Of a stretch of DNA of 64,000 nt, positions 10,636 to 23,980 are shown in pieces. Under the pieces are notes generated by a model that worked only from the letters and a program-made list of their open reading frames with translations, was not told the origin of the DNA and ran no database searches. Origin of the DNA: Selaginella moellendorffii (Eukaryota; Streptophyta; Lycopodiopsida; Selaginellales; Selaginellaceae); NCBI RefSeq assembly GCF_000143415.4, contig NW_003314313.1:422369-486368 (forward strand), given 5' to 3'. A program made the translations under genes and the position numbers. Position 1 is the first letter of the stretch; each line of letters opens with the position of its first letter.

Positions 10636-13600
10636 ATGTCTCAAACGCAAGTGGAACGTACCATCCAAGTCGGGTACGACGCGGTTGTTGTTGGATCTGG
10701 CTATGGAGGATCGATTGCTGCATATCGACTCGCAGAAGCAGGAATCCGTGTGTGCGTTCTCGAGAAAGGAAGACGATGGGAGCCTCACCAGTTTCCAGCA
10801 ACGCCCTGGAAATTGCTTTCCAGCACGCGTTTTCTTACTCCATTCGGAAGCATTGGGAAGAAGGATGCTCTCTATGAGGTGAGTTACTGAATAGCATTGT
10901 ACTTCTCCTGTTAAAACATATATACACACAGTTAGTCCATGTTTACAGGTGCACAGCCATGGAGACTCTGTCGCTCTAGTTGGGTCAGGACTGGGAGGAG
11001 GCTCGCTAGTGAATGCTGGAATCATCATGCCCACACCGAAAAGAGCACGAAGGCATCCAAACTGGCCAAAAGAGTGGGAGGAAGACTGGGATCTATACGA
11101 AGCAAAATCTCACAGCATTCTGGAGCCTGAAGAAATCCTGCACGAGGCTCCAAAATCAAAAGTGCTAGACAAAATTGCAAACGAGATAGAGGACGCAGCA
11201 AGAGATTCGATGAAGTTGACAATAAGTTTCAATCAGAAGAAGAATGCTGCTGGAGTTACACAAAACGAATGCATTTCATGCGGTAACTGTCTATCAGGAT
11301 GCAGGTACAACGCAAAGAGCTCAACAGACAAAAATTACCTTGAACTAGCCGCACAGGTACTTGTCCAGCCAAAACTGAAGGCACATCTTCTTACGGAAAC
11401 CGAATGTGCAGGCCGGAGCCAGAATTTGCACGCAGACGGAAGTGATGTTCATCAGCGAGAACTCCAGCCATGAAAAGGAAACTTGTTGTCAACCCTGCAA
11501 TCATGGAGCAAATTGCAAATCAGTAGCTAAAAGAAGATGGCGCGTGCACCTGAATGAAGCGGATTATATTTCAGCAGACTACGTCATTGTAGCCGGTACT
11601 ATCGTGTAAAAGCTGGAAACCTTGGTCGCTGATATTTGCTGACCTTTCTTTCTTCAGCTGGTGTTCTTGGCACGAACGAGATCCTCCTGAGATCAAGAGA
11701 GCGAGGCCTACAACTGTCCCAACAGTTGGGGCACGGAGTTAGCTCCAATGGAAATAATATCGCTTACATAACAGGCACAGCTGCACAAACTCAAGCTCGA
11801 GGACTAAGAGAAAATGAGTTCTCAAGGACTCCCATGCAGCTACGTCCTGGACCAGTCATATCAAGGTCACACACATCATCACTTGGTTTTACCATACAGG
11901 TAATATTACCTTGAAAACACTTAAGTTAAACACTCTTACAGGGATCCTCTATTCCTCGAGCAACTCCCGAGACTTTACTGAGGGGAGTGTTTACTTATGG
12001 CCAGCATGACTACGGATTCCTTGTTGGTATATGGGAACACATCAAGCAATGGACAGGAATGCAAAACAGCCAAGCTCTAGTCCTGAATATGATGGGATAT
12101 GACGCTGCTGACGGGCAAATCAAGCTAGACAAGGTAACAGGAAGACTGGAATACAATGCAGCGAAGGACTTACTTTTTCACCATAAGCTTCGAACCGCTG
12201 AAAGGTTGGCAGCCCGCCTTCGTGGGAAGCTATACATGAGTCGCTTCAGAAGTGTTACAGTTCATCTTTTGGGAGGTTGCAACGCAGCACCAGACTCATC
12301 CACAGGCGTGACAAACGCTAGCGGTCAGCTGTTCTTCCCTGATACAAGCAACGTTCAGTTCACGAAGACAACAAAAGTTCACGCAGGCCTGTACATTTGC
12401 GATGCCTCTTTGATTCCATGCTCTGTTGGATTGAATCCTGTCAGCACGATCTCTATAGTTGCAGAGAGAGTTGCGAATGGAATTGTCAACGACGCACACA
12501 ACTATCTGTTAAAAAAGTTCCAGCACGAAGGCGATCATAGTAATTTCAAAACAAGAACGTACCTCAACTCGCGGCTTGCTTGCGAAATGAAGAGCAGCCG
12601 CGTCATTATCCACGAGAAAATGAGAGGAAATATTGGAGGAGCTCCTTGCACACTGCGATTAGTGATGCATATGGGACAAAACAAGGATACGGCTGCAAGT
12701 AATTGCGCGTTTGGAGATTGTCATCCTCTACTGCGTGGATATGTTGGAGGCGATGCTCTTATTCCTTCTCTGGAACCAGGTCCTTTATATGTGATTGATG
12801 GATACGTGGATATGTGCCATGTCGATGAAAGAACTCCTTTCACTCAGTATATGCACTATCACCTGCTTTTGTCAACAAACACGGGAACCAGGTAAGTTAT
12901 CCTATCTTCTGTCAATCTGATCTCATTGAAAACTATGGTTTCTGAAGGTATACTTTGGACGGAAGGAAAGAGATGCGACCATTCATGAGCGGCCTGATGT
13001 GTTACTCTGATGCAACCACGCTACATATCGTTGTTCGAGCTCAGCAGGACTCACCAAAACCGATTGCCTTGAAAGGAAAAGTGCGGGTAACTCTTCCCGA
13101 GTTACTCAAGTCCCTAATATTCTTACGAGGGCCAAGGAAGCGGGAGTTCATAAGACGGCTCCTGGAGACACTTGCTAGGACGTACTTGATGAGAATACCT
13201 AGGACTCGAAGAGAAAAGGTGACCAGGACACAACACTTGACAGACAACTATCCAAACTACGTTCTTCATGAACTCGTGACAGGTATTAAAAAGAATTTTT
13301 AACAGGCAGTCATTCTGACGCTGGTCTAGGGGATGGTGTGCACATTACCTGCAAGCAATGGTGCTCACAAGATTCTGCGGACAACCAAAACTCTAGAGTA
13401 GTTTTGTTGCTCAATGGTTATTCCACAGAGAGCTTCTGGCTTCCTACAGAAAGTAATGACATCATACGAACGCTGATACAGAATGATTACGAACCTTGGC
13501 TGCTGCAAACACGCTTGCATCCATTGCATCCAACAAAAAGTTCTTTTACTTTCGACGATATTGCTCGCTTCGACATTCCATCTGGTATGGTCCTGTTTTA

Positions 13601-14615
13601 AGGAGGAAAATGGTTAACGTTAAAGCTCTGCAGCGTTTGCGAAGATAAACCAAGTCAAGAAAAAGCAGGTAGCTGCACACGTTATTGCTCACTGCATAGG
13701 GGGACTCTCAATTCACATGAGCTTGATGGGTGGATACATACCTCCATCTTCGATAGCATCACTAGTTTGCACAAACTCGTCCATGTTCTTCCACTTGGTT
13801 CCATCAGCGCTCGTGAAGCTGACTCTACCTCTCATTCCTGTAAGTATTTTTTGCGTTAGCCATCTACAAGCCCATGCTTACATGTTTTTCTACAGATTTC
13901 TATGAAAATCCTGGGAAAGCACACCATCATGCCGATCAGTGCTCCAAAAGAACCAATGTCGTGGCGGCACAGACTACTGCGCTCAATCGCTCGAGCTATA
14001 CCACGTACTGAGAGCTGCCCATGCGATGAATGCAATGTTTCCTCAGGAATTTTCGGCAGCGCATTCTGGCACCAAAACGTTCGGCTAGAAATGCACGACT
14101 GGCTGAATAAGCAGGCAATGCCAGTTCTTCCAATGGCAGGATTTCCACATTTGCGATTAATCGCTCTAGCGGGACACATAGTCGACAGTAAAGGAGACAA
14201 GGAGACTTACATGGCTCATCCGGAGAGGCTAGCGGTGCATACGACTTATATTTCCGGCGGCCGCCCCATTCTCGTCACTCCAGAGACCTCTCTCCGCGCG
14301 CACGGATTCGTGAAGCGGCATCACCCTGGATTCAGCCACGCTCGAATCGTGATTCCAGATTACGGACATTCTGACCTGTGGATCGGAGAGCGTTCGCCAG
14401 AGGACGTGTTCCCGCTGGTGCTGGAACGCCTCAAATCCGCCGAGAGAAGCGACCCGACCGATAATCTCCAGAAGAACGCGATACTGCCGTGGGAGGAGCC
14501 GCTGATCGCTGGCAGGAATGGCGCCAGCGGCAGCGTCGTCTCCATCCTGATGGCGCTGCTCGCGATCACCTTGCTCTGCCTGCTAGCTCAGATAAACCCT
14601 AGCCCTAGAATTTGA
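10636..14615 (+). CDS. Gene B: GMC oxidoreductase-alpha/beta hydrolase fusion
   Basis: The nine exons have the same junctions as gene A (10636-10878, 10949-11356, 11412-11595, 11658-11899, 11942-12891, 12948-13282, 13330-13584, 13634-13839, 13896-14615) and encode 1180 aa. It carries the FAD motif VVGSGYGG, the Cys cluster CISCGNCLSGC, HLLGGC, LNPVSTISIVAER, the hydrolase AHCIGG and YGHSDLWIGE, and a hydrophobic C-terminus. Exons 1-2 and 7-9 read closer to gene C. Exon 4 to the start of exon 5, with introns 4 and 5, is nearly identical to gene A, including two identical introns of 42 and 56 bp. That mosaic pattern points to gene conversion or unequal exchange. No disruption was seen. Function is as for gene A. 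Confidence 0.88.
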
Positions 14616-15647
14616 ACTTCCCGCCAAAAGAAAGAAATCTACACCTAATTTATTGGATAGCGTGTTCTTGGCTATTCGTCTCCTTCTCGTTATGCTCGAG
14701 GCCCAATCTGTGAGAAACACTGGTATCGATTCTCACAAACTTACCATCTGGAAGCACTCCACAAAGACTTTCGTCCAAAGCTTTTCCTGTCTAAGCCTCC
14801 ATGGGAACTGGGAAAGCGCTTCAAAGTTTGCATGACTTGTTTGTCTACAGGCGGAGAGAAAAGCATCATTTGCTTGGCAGCCTTTTTCAAGTTTAATGCT
14901 ACGTACCTTGGATGAGATTTTTGTTCGCGACTTTCAGCCAGTAGGTGATTTGCGCTGAAAGGAAAACTTCTAGTGTTGATATAAAACTAAGAGCTGGAAA
15001 CTTTGACTTGATCTACCTGTGTTTGTAACGCCTGTTGCTAGAATGCACGTCTGAAGCACGGGGTCAGAATGAGAAAAAAAAGAGAGTAAAACCCACCATG
15101 TCTGTAACGTCGATCGCAAAAGATACAGTAGGCAGCACTTCGTTTTCCCGGTTTTGCGGAAACACTTGCAACTTGGGCCGGGACAGTGAATCGAATCCAG
15201 TTTCTCCTTGAAAGTTTTGTATCTTCGGGTTTCGCAAGTTGACCCTTTGGCAGCATCCAAGAAAGTCCAAAGCCTCACCTCCACAGTGTATTGACTTTGA
15301 GCACGTCTTGACCGCAATCGAATCAATTTCTTGGCTGCTGTTCCAGCGAGTGTGTCAACTGTTGGCTTCTTCTAGTCGCTCAAGGCTGGCCCTGACAGGA
15401 ACACCAACAGTTGTTAAAGCCTCTACCAACACAAGAGAAAAATAAAAAGTGAAGGAAACAAATTCAACGTCAAGGACAGTACGCACAGCACATACTGGCC
15501 CTTGATGCACTGATTATGTGTCTGACCTTTGGATTTGTATATGCATTTTGTGCACGCACCCCTCCGTGTGCTGAGTTCACTTCCTTAAGGCCTGTTTACA
15601 TAGTACACGGTCAGTAAAATTTTATAAAAAAATGTCGAAGCGGCGAG
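14616..15647. other. Spacer between genes B and C
   Basis: There are short minus-strand open frames around 14970-15326 with possible splice sites, but no recognised family. The rest shows nothing. The region ends at the core promoter of gene C. Confidence 0.4.
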
Positions 15648-15655
15648 TATATAAG
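15648..15655 (+). promoter_or_regulatory. TATA box of gene C
   Basis: TATATAAG lies 127 bp upstream of the ATG at 15782, in the same octamer context as gene A. The longer leader contains a duplicated-looking CGACGAG motif also found before gene B. Confidence 0.6.
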
Positions 15656-15781
15656 CGATGCATGCTGTTACCTTGATCAGAAGTCTTCGGCTCGCTCTAG
15701 AACAGCTCGACGAGCGAGGTGATAACGTTGTCAAGGAAGGAGTGAATTTCTGTAAGAGTGAGAACAAAAGTGAGACGAATT

Positions 15782-18700
15782 ATGTCTCAGACACAAGTCG
15801 AACGTACCATCAAAGTCGGGTACGATGCGGTTGTTGTTGGATCTGGCTATGGAGGATCGATTGCTGCATATCGACTCGCAGAAGCAGGGATCCGTGTGTG
15901 CGTTCTGGAAAAAGGCAGACGATGGGAGCCCCACGAGTTTCCAACAACGCCCTGGAAATTGCTTCCCAGCATGCGCTTTCTTACGCCATTCGGAAGCTTT
16001 GGGAAGAAGGATGCTCTCTATGAGGTGAGTTTCTGGATCGCATTGTACTTCTCCTGTTAAAACATATATTCACACAGTTAGTCCATGTTTACAGGTGCAC
16101 AGCCACGGAGACTCTGTCGCTCTAGTTGGGTCAGGACTGGGAGGAGGCTCACTAGTGAATGCTGGAATCATCATGCCCACACCGAAAAGAGCACGAAGGC
16201 ATCCAAACTGGCCAAAAGAGTGGGAGGAAGACTGGGAGAAACACGAAGCAAAATCCCACAGCATTCTGGAGCCTGAATATGCTCAGAATGAGCCACCAAA
16301 GTCCAAAGTGCTAGACCAAATTGCAAACGAGATCGAGGATGCAGCAAAAGATTCCATGAAGTTGACCATAAGTTTCAAACAGAAGAAGAATGCTGCTGGA
16401 GTTACCCAAAACGAATGCATTTCGTGCGGTAACTGTCTATCAGGATGCAAGTACAACGCAAAGAGCTCAACAGACAAAAATTACCTCGAACTAGCCGCAC
16501 AGGTACTTTATCGCTGTATTGAAGGCATATCTTCTTACGGAAATCGAATGCGCAGGCAGGAGCCAGAATTTGCACGCAGACGGAAGTGATGTTCATCAGC
16601 GAGAACTCAGAAGAATTCTGTTGTCAAAACTGCAATGATGGAGCAAATTGCAAATCAGTAGCTACAAGAAGATGGCGTGTGCACCTGAATGAAGTGGATT
16701 ATATTTCGGCAGACTACGTCATCGTAGCCGGTACTATCTTGTAAAAGCTCGAAACTTTCGTTGCTAATATTTGCTGCCCCTTCTTTCTTCAGCTGGTGTT
16801 CTTGGCACGAATGGGATCCTCTTGCGATCAAAAGAGCGAGGCCTACAACTGTCCCAACAGTTGGGATACGGAGTTAGCTGCAATGGAAATAATATAGCTT
16901 ACATAACAGGCACAGCCGCACAGACTCAAGCTCAAGGACTTCGAGAAGAAGATTTCTCAAGGACTCCCATGCAGCTACGTCCTGGTCCAGTCATATCAAG
17001 TTCACATACATCATCACTTGGCTTTACAATACAGGTAATATGAGTGAAATAAGCTTATATCAAGCTAAACACCTCTTTCAGGGCTCTTGTATTCCTCAAG
17101 CTGCTCCAGAATTTCTACTAAGGGGAGTCATTACTTATGGCCTAGGGGACTACGGGTTTCTCACTGGTATCTGGGAACAAGTCAAACAATGGACAGGAAC
17201 GCAGAACAGCCAAGCTCTGGTATTGAATATGATGGGATATGACGCTGCTGACGGGCAAATCAAGATAGACAAGCTAACAGGAAGAGTGGCATACAGTGCA
17301 GCGAAGGACTTACTTTTTCATCATAAGCTTCGGACCGCTGAAAAGTTGGCAGCTCGCCTTCGTGGGAAGCTGTACATGAGTCGCTTCAGAAGTGCTGCCG
17401 TTCATCTTTTGGGAGGTTGCAACGCAGCAACAGACTCATCCACCGGCGTGGCAAACGCAAACGGCCAGATTTTCTTCCCTGAGACGAGCAACGGTCAGTT
17501 CAGGAAGACAACAAAAGTTCACGCAGGCCTGTACGTTTGCGACGCCTCTTTGATTCCATGCTCAGTTGGACTGAATCCGGTCAGCACGATCTCAATAGTG
17601 GCAGAGAGAGTTGCGAATGGCATTGTCAACGATGCGCAGAACTACCTGTCACAAAAGTTTCAGCACGAAGTATTTACTGGCGATCTTAGTAATTTAAAAT
17701 CAAGAACATACCTCAACTCGCGACTTGCTTCCGAAATGCAGTGCAGCTATGTCATTATCCACGAAAAATTGAAAGGAAATATTGGAGGAGCTCCTTGCAC
17801 ACTGCGACTGGTGATGCATATGGGACAAGACAAGGATACGCCTGCAAGCAATCGTTTGTTTGGAGATAGTCATCCTCTCCTGCGTGGATATGTTGGAGGC
17901 GATGTTCTTATTCCTTCGCTGGAACCAGGTCCTCTATATGTGGTTGACGGATACGTAAATATGTGCCATGTCGATGAAAAAACTCCTTTCACTCAGTATA
18001 TGCATTATCACCTGCTTCTGTCAACAAACACGGGCACCAGGTAAGTTTTCCTTCCTCCTCTAAATCTGGTCTGGTCTCATGCAAAACATGCTATGGTTTG
18101 TGAAGGTATACTTTGGACGGACGGAAAGAGATGCGACCATTCATGAGCGGCTTAAAGTGCTTCTATGAGTCGACCACGCTACATGTCGTTGTTCGAACTC
18201 AGCAGGAGTCATCAAAACCGGTTGTCCTGAAAGGAAAGTTGCGAGTAACTCTTCCCGAGTTACTTAAGTCGCTAATATCGTTGCGAGGACCAAGGAAGCG
18301 GGAGTTTGTAGGACGGCTGATGGAAACACTTGCTAGGACGTACTTGATGAGAACACCAAGGACTCCAACAGAGAAGGTGACCAGGACACAAAACTTGACG
18401 AACAACTATTCAAACTACGTGCTTCATGAACTCGTGACAGGTACGAAACAAATTTCTTAACAGGCAGTCATTCTGACACGAGCATGATGGATGGCTGTAG
18501 AGGACGGTGTACACATTACCTGCAAGCAATGGTGCTCAAAAGATGCTGCGGAGGACCAAAACTCCAGAGTCGTTTTGTTGCTCAATGGTTATTCCACAGA
18601 GAGCTTCTGGCTTCCTACAGAAAGTAATGACATCATACGAACGCTGATACAGAATGATTACGAACCTTGGCTGCTGCAAACACGCTTGCATCCATTGCAT

Positions 18701-19797
18701 CCAACAAAATATTCCTTCACTTTCGACGATATTGCTCACTTCGACATTCCATCTGGTATGTTCCTGTTTTTTCAAGGAGGAAAATTTTAATCGCTAAAAT
18801 TTGCAGCGTTTGCGAAGATAAACCAAGTCAAGAAAAAGCAGATAGCGGCACACGTTATTGCTCACTGCATAGGAGGACTATCAATTCACATGAGCTTGAT
18901 GGGTGGACACATACCTCCATCGTCGATCGCATCGCTAGTTTGCACAAACTCGTCCATGTTCTTCAACTTGGTTCCATCAGCGCTCGTGAAGTTGACTCTG
19001 CCTCTCATCCCTGTAAGTGGTTTTTGCGTTAGCCATCTACGAACTGAGAATTACATCTTTACGTTTTTCTACAGATTTCTATGAAAATCCTGGGAAAGAA
19101 CACCATCGTGCCGATAAGTCCTCCTAAAGAAGAATCAATGCCCTGGCGACACAGACTACTGCGCTCAATCGCTCGAGCGATACCACGCACTGAAAGCTGT
19201 CCCTGCGATGAATGCAATGTTTTCTCAGGAATTTTCGGCAGCACATTCTGGCACCAAAACGTCGGGCTAGAAATGCACGACTGGCTGAACAAGAAGGCAG
19301 TGCCAGTTCTTCCAATGGCAGGATTTCCACATTTGCGATCAATCGCTCTAGCGGGACACATAGTCAACAGTGAAGGAGAAGAGGAGACTTACATGGCTCA
19401 TCCGGAGAGGCTAGCAGTTCACACCACGTATATCTCCGGCGGCCGCCCCATTCTCGTCACTCCAGAGACCTCTCTCCGCGCGCACGGATTCATGAAGCGG
19501 CATCAGCCTGGATTCAGCCACGCTCGAATCGTGATTCCAGATTATGGACACTCTGACCTGTGGATCGGAGAGCATTCGCACGAGGACGTGTTCCCGCTGG
19601 TGCTGGAACGCCTAAAATCCGCCGAGCGGAGCGATCCGAGCGATAATCTGCAGAAGAACGCGATATTGCCGTGGGAGGAGCCACTGGCCGGCCACAAGAA
19701 AGCCGCTGGGAGGAGCGCCGTGGCCATCCTGATGGCGCTGCTCGCGATCGCCATGCTGTGCTTGCTTGCCCTGATAAACCCTAGCTCTAGAATTTGA
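15782..19797 (+). CDS. Gene C: GMC oxidoreductase-alpha/beta hydrolase fusion
   Basis: Nine exons (15782-16024, 16095-16502, 16556-16730, 16793-17034, 17082-18040, 18106-18440, 18501-18755, 18807-19012, 19075-19797) give 1181 aa in frame. Domain order and key residues match gene A: VVGSGYGG, CISCGNCLSGC, HLLGGC, LNPVSTISIVAER, then AHCIGG and YGHSDLWIGE, ending with a hydrophobic segment (LMALLAIAMLCLLAL). Exon 3 is nine bases shorter than in A and B. Introns 4 and 5 differ from the near-identical A/B pair. The gene ends only about 200 bp before gene D. Confidence 0.88.
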
Positions 19798-19951
19798 AAT
19801 TCCCGCCAAAACTGCTTGAGAAAAGAGAAAAAGAAAATTCCTTGTGAACAGGACCAGGATTGAATATTCACGTTTGTTCTTTTCACAAAGACAAGAATGA
19901 TTGAAACAGGGTCGTTTGTTCTTCTCATAAACTCCAACATGCGAGAGCTCC

Positions 19952-19960
19952 TATAAAATA
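19952..19960 (+). promoter_or_regulatory. TATA box of gene D
   Basis: TATAAAATA lies 40 bp before the proposed ATG at 20000 and within the 202-bp C-D spacer. An upstream in-frame ATG at 19973 would place the start only about 13 bp after it, which favours the ATG at 20000. Confidence 0.5.
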
Positions 19961-19999
19961 GCTTCCAAGCAAATGAGAAGAAAGCGGTATCGTTTTGAG

Positions 20000-22900
20000 A
20001 TGGCTTCTCCGCCTCGCACCTTCGATGTTGTAGTGGTGGGCTCTGGCTATGGCGGAGCCATCGCTGCGTGCCGGCTCGCTCAAGCTGGTTTGAGCGTCTG
20101 CGTTTTGGAGAAAGGCAAGCGATGGGAGCCTCGGGATTTTCCAACGAATGTGTGGCAGCTTCTTTCCACCATGCGCTTCCACACTGGATTCGGCAGCTTT
20201 GGAAGGAAGAACTCGTTATACGAGGCGAGCAAAGCTTGAAAGTAAAAAGACCTCTCACTCACCTTTGATGTTGTTAATGTTCTCAGGTGTATGTTGATGG
20301 CGATTCACTCGCCGTGACAGCGTCTGGGCTTGGAGGCGGATCTCTGGTGAACGCTGGGGTGATCATGCCGACGCCTCGAAGAGCTCGCAGTGATCCGCGC
20401 TGGCCGGAAGAGTGGGACAGAGACTGGGACGAGTTTGAGGCGAAGGCACAAGAGATCTTGCAGCCCGAGAGTGTGCCACACGACTTTCCTAAGACACAGA
20501 TCATGGATAAGCTTGTAGAAGATATCGAAGACATGTCTAGAGTTCCAGTGAAGCTTACCATGACATTCTCGAGTAAGAAAAGTGTCGCTGGAGCAGCACA
20601 GGATGCCTGCGTTGCCTGTGGGAACTGTTTAACAGGATGCTCTTACAACGCCAAGAGCTCCACTGACAAGAATTATATCCAGCTCGCTGCACAGGTATGT
20701 CGAAGCCAAAAAGTTTAGTTTTTGGTTGAGCAAAAAACAAAACTTTTGCAGGCAGGAGCTCAAATCTACACCGAGAGAGAAGTCCTGTTTGTAAGCCAAA
20801 GTCCAAAAGCTACAAGCAGCCACTTTCAGGCTCCCTTTGGCAAGGCTCGAAGCAGGAGATGGCGAGTTCATGAAAACTCAGTGGACTACATCTCAGCAGA
20901 TTACGTCGTGTTATCCGGTAAGAAAAACTTGACACTCTAGAGGTTGCTGACTTTCATCTGCCTTCTTCTCTCTCAGCTGGTGTTTTAGGAACGACTGGGA
21001 TCTTGCTCAGATCAAAAGAGCGAGGCTTGCAACTTTCAGAAAAGCTGGGGAGTGGAGTCAGTTGCAATGGAAACAACATTGCATTCGTAACAGAAGCCTC
21101 TGCACAAACTCAAGTACGCGGACTAGGAAAGGAAAAGTTTCCAAGCACGCCGCTCCCACTAAGACCAGGCCCATCTATTTCCAGCTCGCACACCTCTTCT
21201 CTCGGCTTCACCATTCAGGTAACATTTCGCAATGCATCAAAGCTCTAACTTCTACGACCATAGGCTTCAGCAATCCCGAAAGCAAGTTCCTACGTAATCT
21301 TGAAAGGAATCCTCATAAACAGGTGGCCAGTCAGCTGGGGAATCATTCATGCTCTTTGGGACCAGTTCATGCAGTGGATAACTAGACAGAACATTCAGGA
21401 ACTTCAACTTAATTTGATAAGCTATGACTCCGGGGATGGACACGTTACCTTGAACGAGAAATCTGGAAAAATCACGTACCAGGCATCCAGTGACTTGCTC
21501 TTCTGCAAAAAACTCGAACGAGTTAAGAAGATTGCTTCTAAACTTGACGGGAAGCTCTTTCTACCTCGCTTCCGGAGCAACTCGGTGCATCTCCTAGGAG
21601 GCTGCAATGTTTCGACGAGCATCACTTCCGGGGTCACGAGTCCGAGTGGACAGGTTTACGCTCCACCTGCAAGTAATCAAGCCAACGCTCATAACAGTGA
21701 GGAAAGGAGCAACAAGAATGTCCATGCAGGCTTATACATCTGTGATGCATCGGTAATTCCCTGTTCGATAGGCGTCAATCCAGTAGGCACTATAGCAATT
21801 GTGGCAGAAAAGGTATCAAGCTGCATAGCAAAGGATGCAAAATATTACCTTTTCTCGCGAAGGCAAAGCTTGAGTTCCTTGGAACATCCTGTCCAGGACG
21901 AGCCACTGAAAACCAGCAAAGTTACTGTTGTCAATGAGACACTCGACGGAAGTTTCGATGGCATACCTTGCACGTTGAAGCTAACAATGCATATAGTTCC
22001 GAAAACGACGAACTGCACAACCATTCTCCATGGCCAAGTAGGAGGAAAGCTGCTCATCCCGTTGCTAGAAAAGGACCCCTTGCATGTCTTGGACGGATAC
22101 GTCAACCTGTGTTCGCTGAGCGAGAAGTCTCCCTTCACTCAGTTTATGCGTTACCATCTGCTTCTATCCACGTCTTCAGGCCGCCGGTAAGTGAAGTCCT
22201 TCTAGAAATCCAGAAAGTTACGAGCAGACTGGCAGGTTCTTGTTGATGGCAAAAAAAGAGATGAGGCCCTTCCTCTGCGGTCTCTGGATCTATAAGGAAT
22301 CGACCACACTTAACGCACAGCTCGTCGATCTTTCAGGCAAGGAGAGTGCCAACCCTTCAGTACTCCAGGGAACTTTGCACGTCAGTGTCTTCAATCTTCT
22401 GAGGTCGTTGATAAGCTTGAAAGGACCAGGGAAATTTTCGTTTCTTAAGCAGTTGCTATCGAGTCTGCTGCAAACATACTTTTCTGGACGTCCCCGGCGA
22501 ATTGATCAACCTTCCGAAGTAAATGTCAGATCGGAAGACGAAGTACTCGACTATCCTAGTTATGTTCATCATGAGATGCAAACCAGTAAGTGCAAAAAAC
22601 AGGTGACGCTACTTCAAGCGGTCCTAATGCACAGTACGATGTTGCTTGCAGAAGATGGAGCAAAAGTTACCTGTAAACAATGGCCACTTTCCATGGACCA
22701 GAAGAAAGGACTGGTGCTGCTTTTGAATGGCTACTCCACTGAAAGCTTCTGCCTACCAACCGAGCCACAAGATATGGTCCGATCGCTTCTGCAAAATGGA
22801 TATGAGGTATGGCTGTTGCAGACAAGAGTTCACCCATCTCACCCCGGCCAAGAAAAGTTTGATCTTGATGACATTGCGAAGTTTGACATTCCAGCAGGTA

Positions 22901-23898
22901 AGCTGCATCACATACACGCAAAGTAGAGTCAGCTAACGAGTTTTGCAGCGTTTGAAAGAATGGAACAATCAAAAAATGGCCCAGCTTGTGCTCACGTCAT
23001 TGCGCATTGCATCGGCGGACTACTGATTCATATGGCCATAATGGGAGGACACTTACCTGTCTCTCGTGTTGCTTCACTGGTCTGCACAAACTCGTCAATG
23101 TTTTTCAGCCTGGTTCCATCGGCATTGGTGAAAATGGCACTTCCTCTGATACCTGTAAGTTTTAAGAATCAGTGCACGAGCTAACAAAGATTTGCGCAGA
23201 TATCTATGAAAATTCTGGGAGATCATAAAACACTTCCAATCACCAATCAGAAGCGTGAACAAAAACTACCAACAAGACACAAACTTATCCGAGCAATAGC
23301 TCGAGCGATACCACGAACGGAGTGCTGCGTGAGCGACGAATGCAGCATTTTCTCAGGCATATTTGGCAACACATTCTGGCACGAGAACGTAAGAAAAGAA
23401 ATGCACGACTGGCTTGTGAGCCAAGCGGTACCAGTTCTACCACTGCAAGCTTTCCCACATCTAAGAAAGATCGCGAGAGCTGGCCATATAGTAGATGCCA
23501 GGGGACAAGAAACTTACATGACAAAACCGGAGAGGCTCGCGCTTCCCACGACTTACATCTCCGGCGGCAAACCAATCCTGGGAACACCACAAATGTCTGA
23601 GCAAGCGCACGAATTCATGAAGAAACACCATCCCACCTTCGATCACGCTCGCTTCGTGATCACGAGCTATGGCCATTCGGATCTATGGATCGGGGAGAGC
23701 AGCCACACCGACATTTTCCCGCTGATCATCGAGCGCCTTCGATCCGTGGAGAAAGATCCAGCTCCGGAGCGGCGGGAAGCAAACAGGAGGAGAAATCTAC
23801 CTCTGCCATGGGCGATCGCTCCAGCCCGTGCGAGAATACTTCCTGTGGGAGTGGCATTAGGGTTTCTCATGTTATGCTTTGCTTTTAAAAGTTTCTAG
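20000..23898 (+). CDS. Gene D: divergent GMC oxidoreductase-alpha/beta hydrolase fusion
   Basis: Nine exons (20000-20224, 20287-20694, 20752-20917, 20977-21218, 21264-22186, 22236-22585, 22652-22897, 22949-23154, 23200-23898) give 1154 aa in frame. An alternative in-frame ATG at 19973 would add nine residues. FAD motif VVGSGYGG, Cys cluster CVACGNCLTGC, HLLGGC, the conserved GVNPVGTIAIVAEK, hydrolase AHCIGG and YGHSDLWIGE are all kept. It differs clearly from A-C in exons 3, 5 and 6, so it is the oldest branch of the array. Intron 1 must use a GC donor (GAG|gcgagc), because reading through meets a TGA within six codons; A-C have GT at the same site. The C-terminus is again hydrophobic. Confidence 0.85.
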
Positions 23899-23980
23899 TT
23901 TCCCTCCCCGCCATAGCGTAGGGTTTCTCTCTTGGCGCCAATCGTCCAGCTTCAATCGGCTCCAACCGATCGAAATTTCA

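Noticed and set aside
14970-15326. Overlapping minus-strand frames between genes B and C
   Set aside because: Three frames are open at once and none resembles a family; possible splice sites are not enough.
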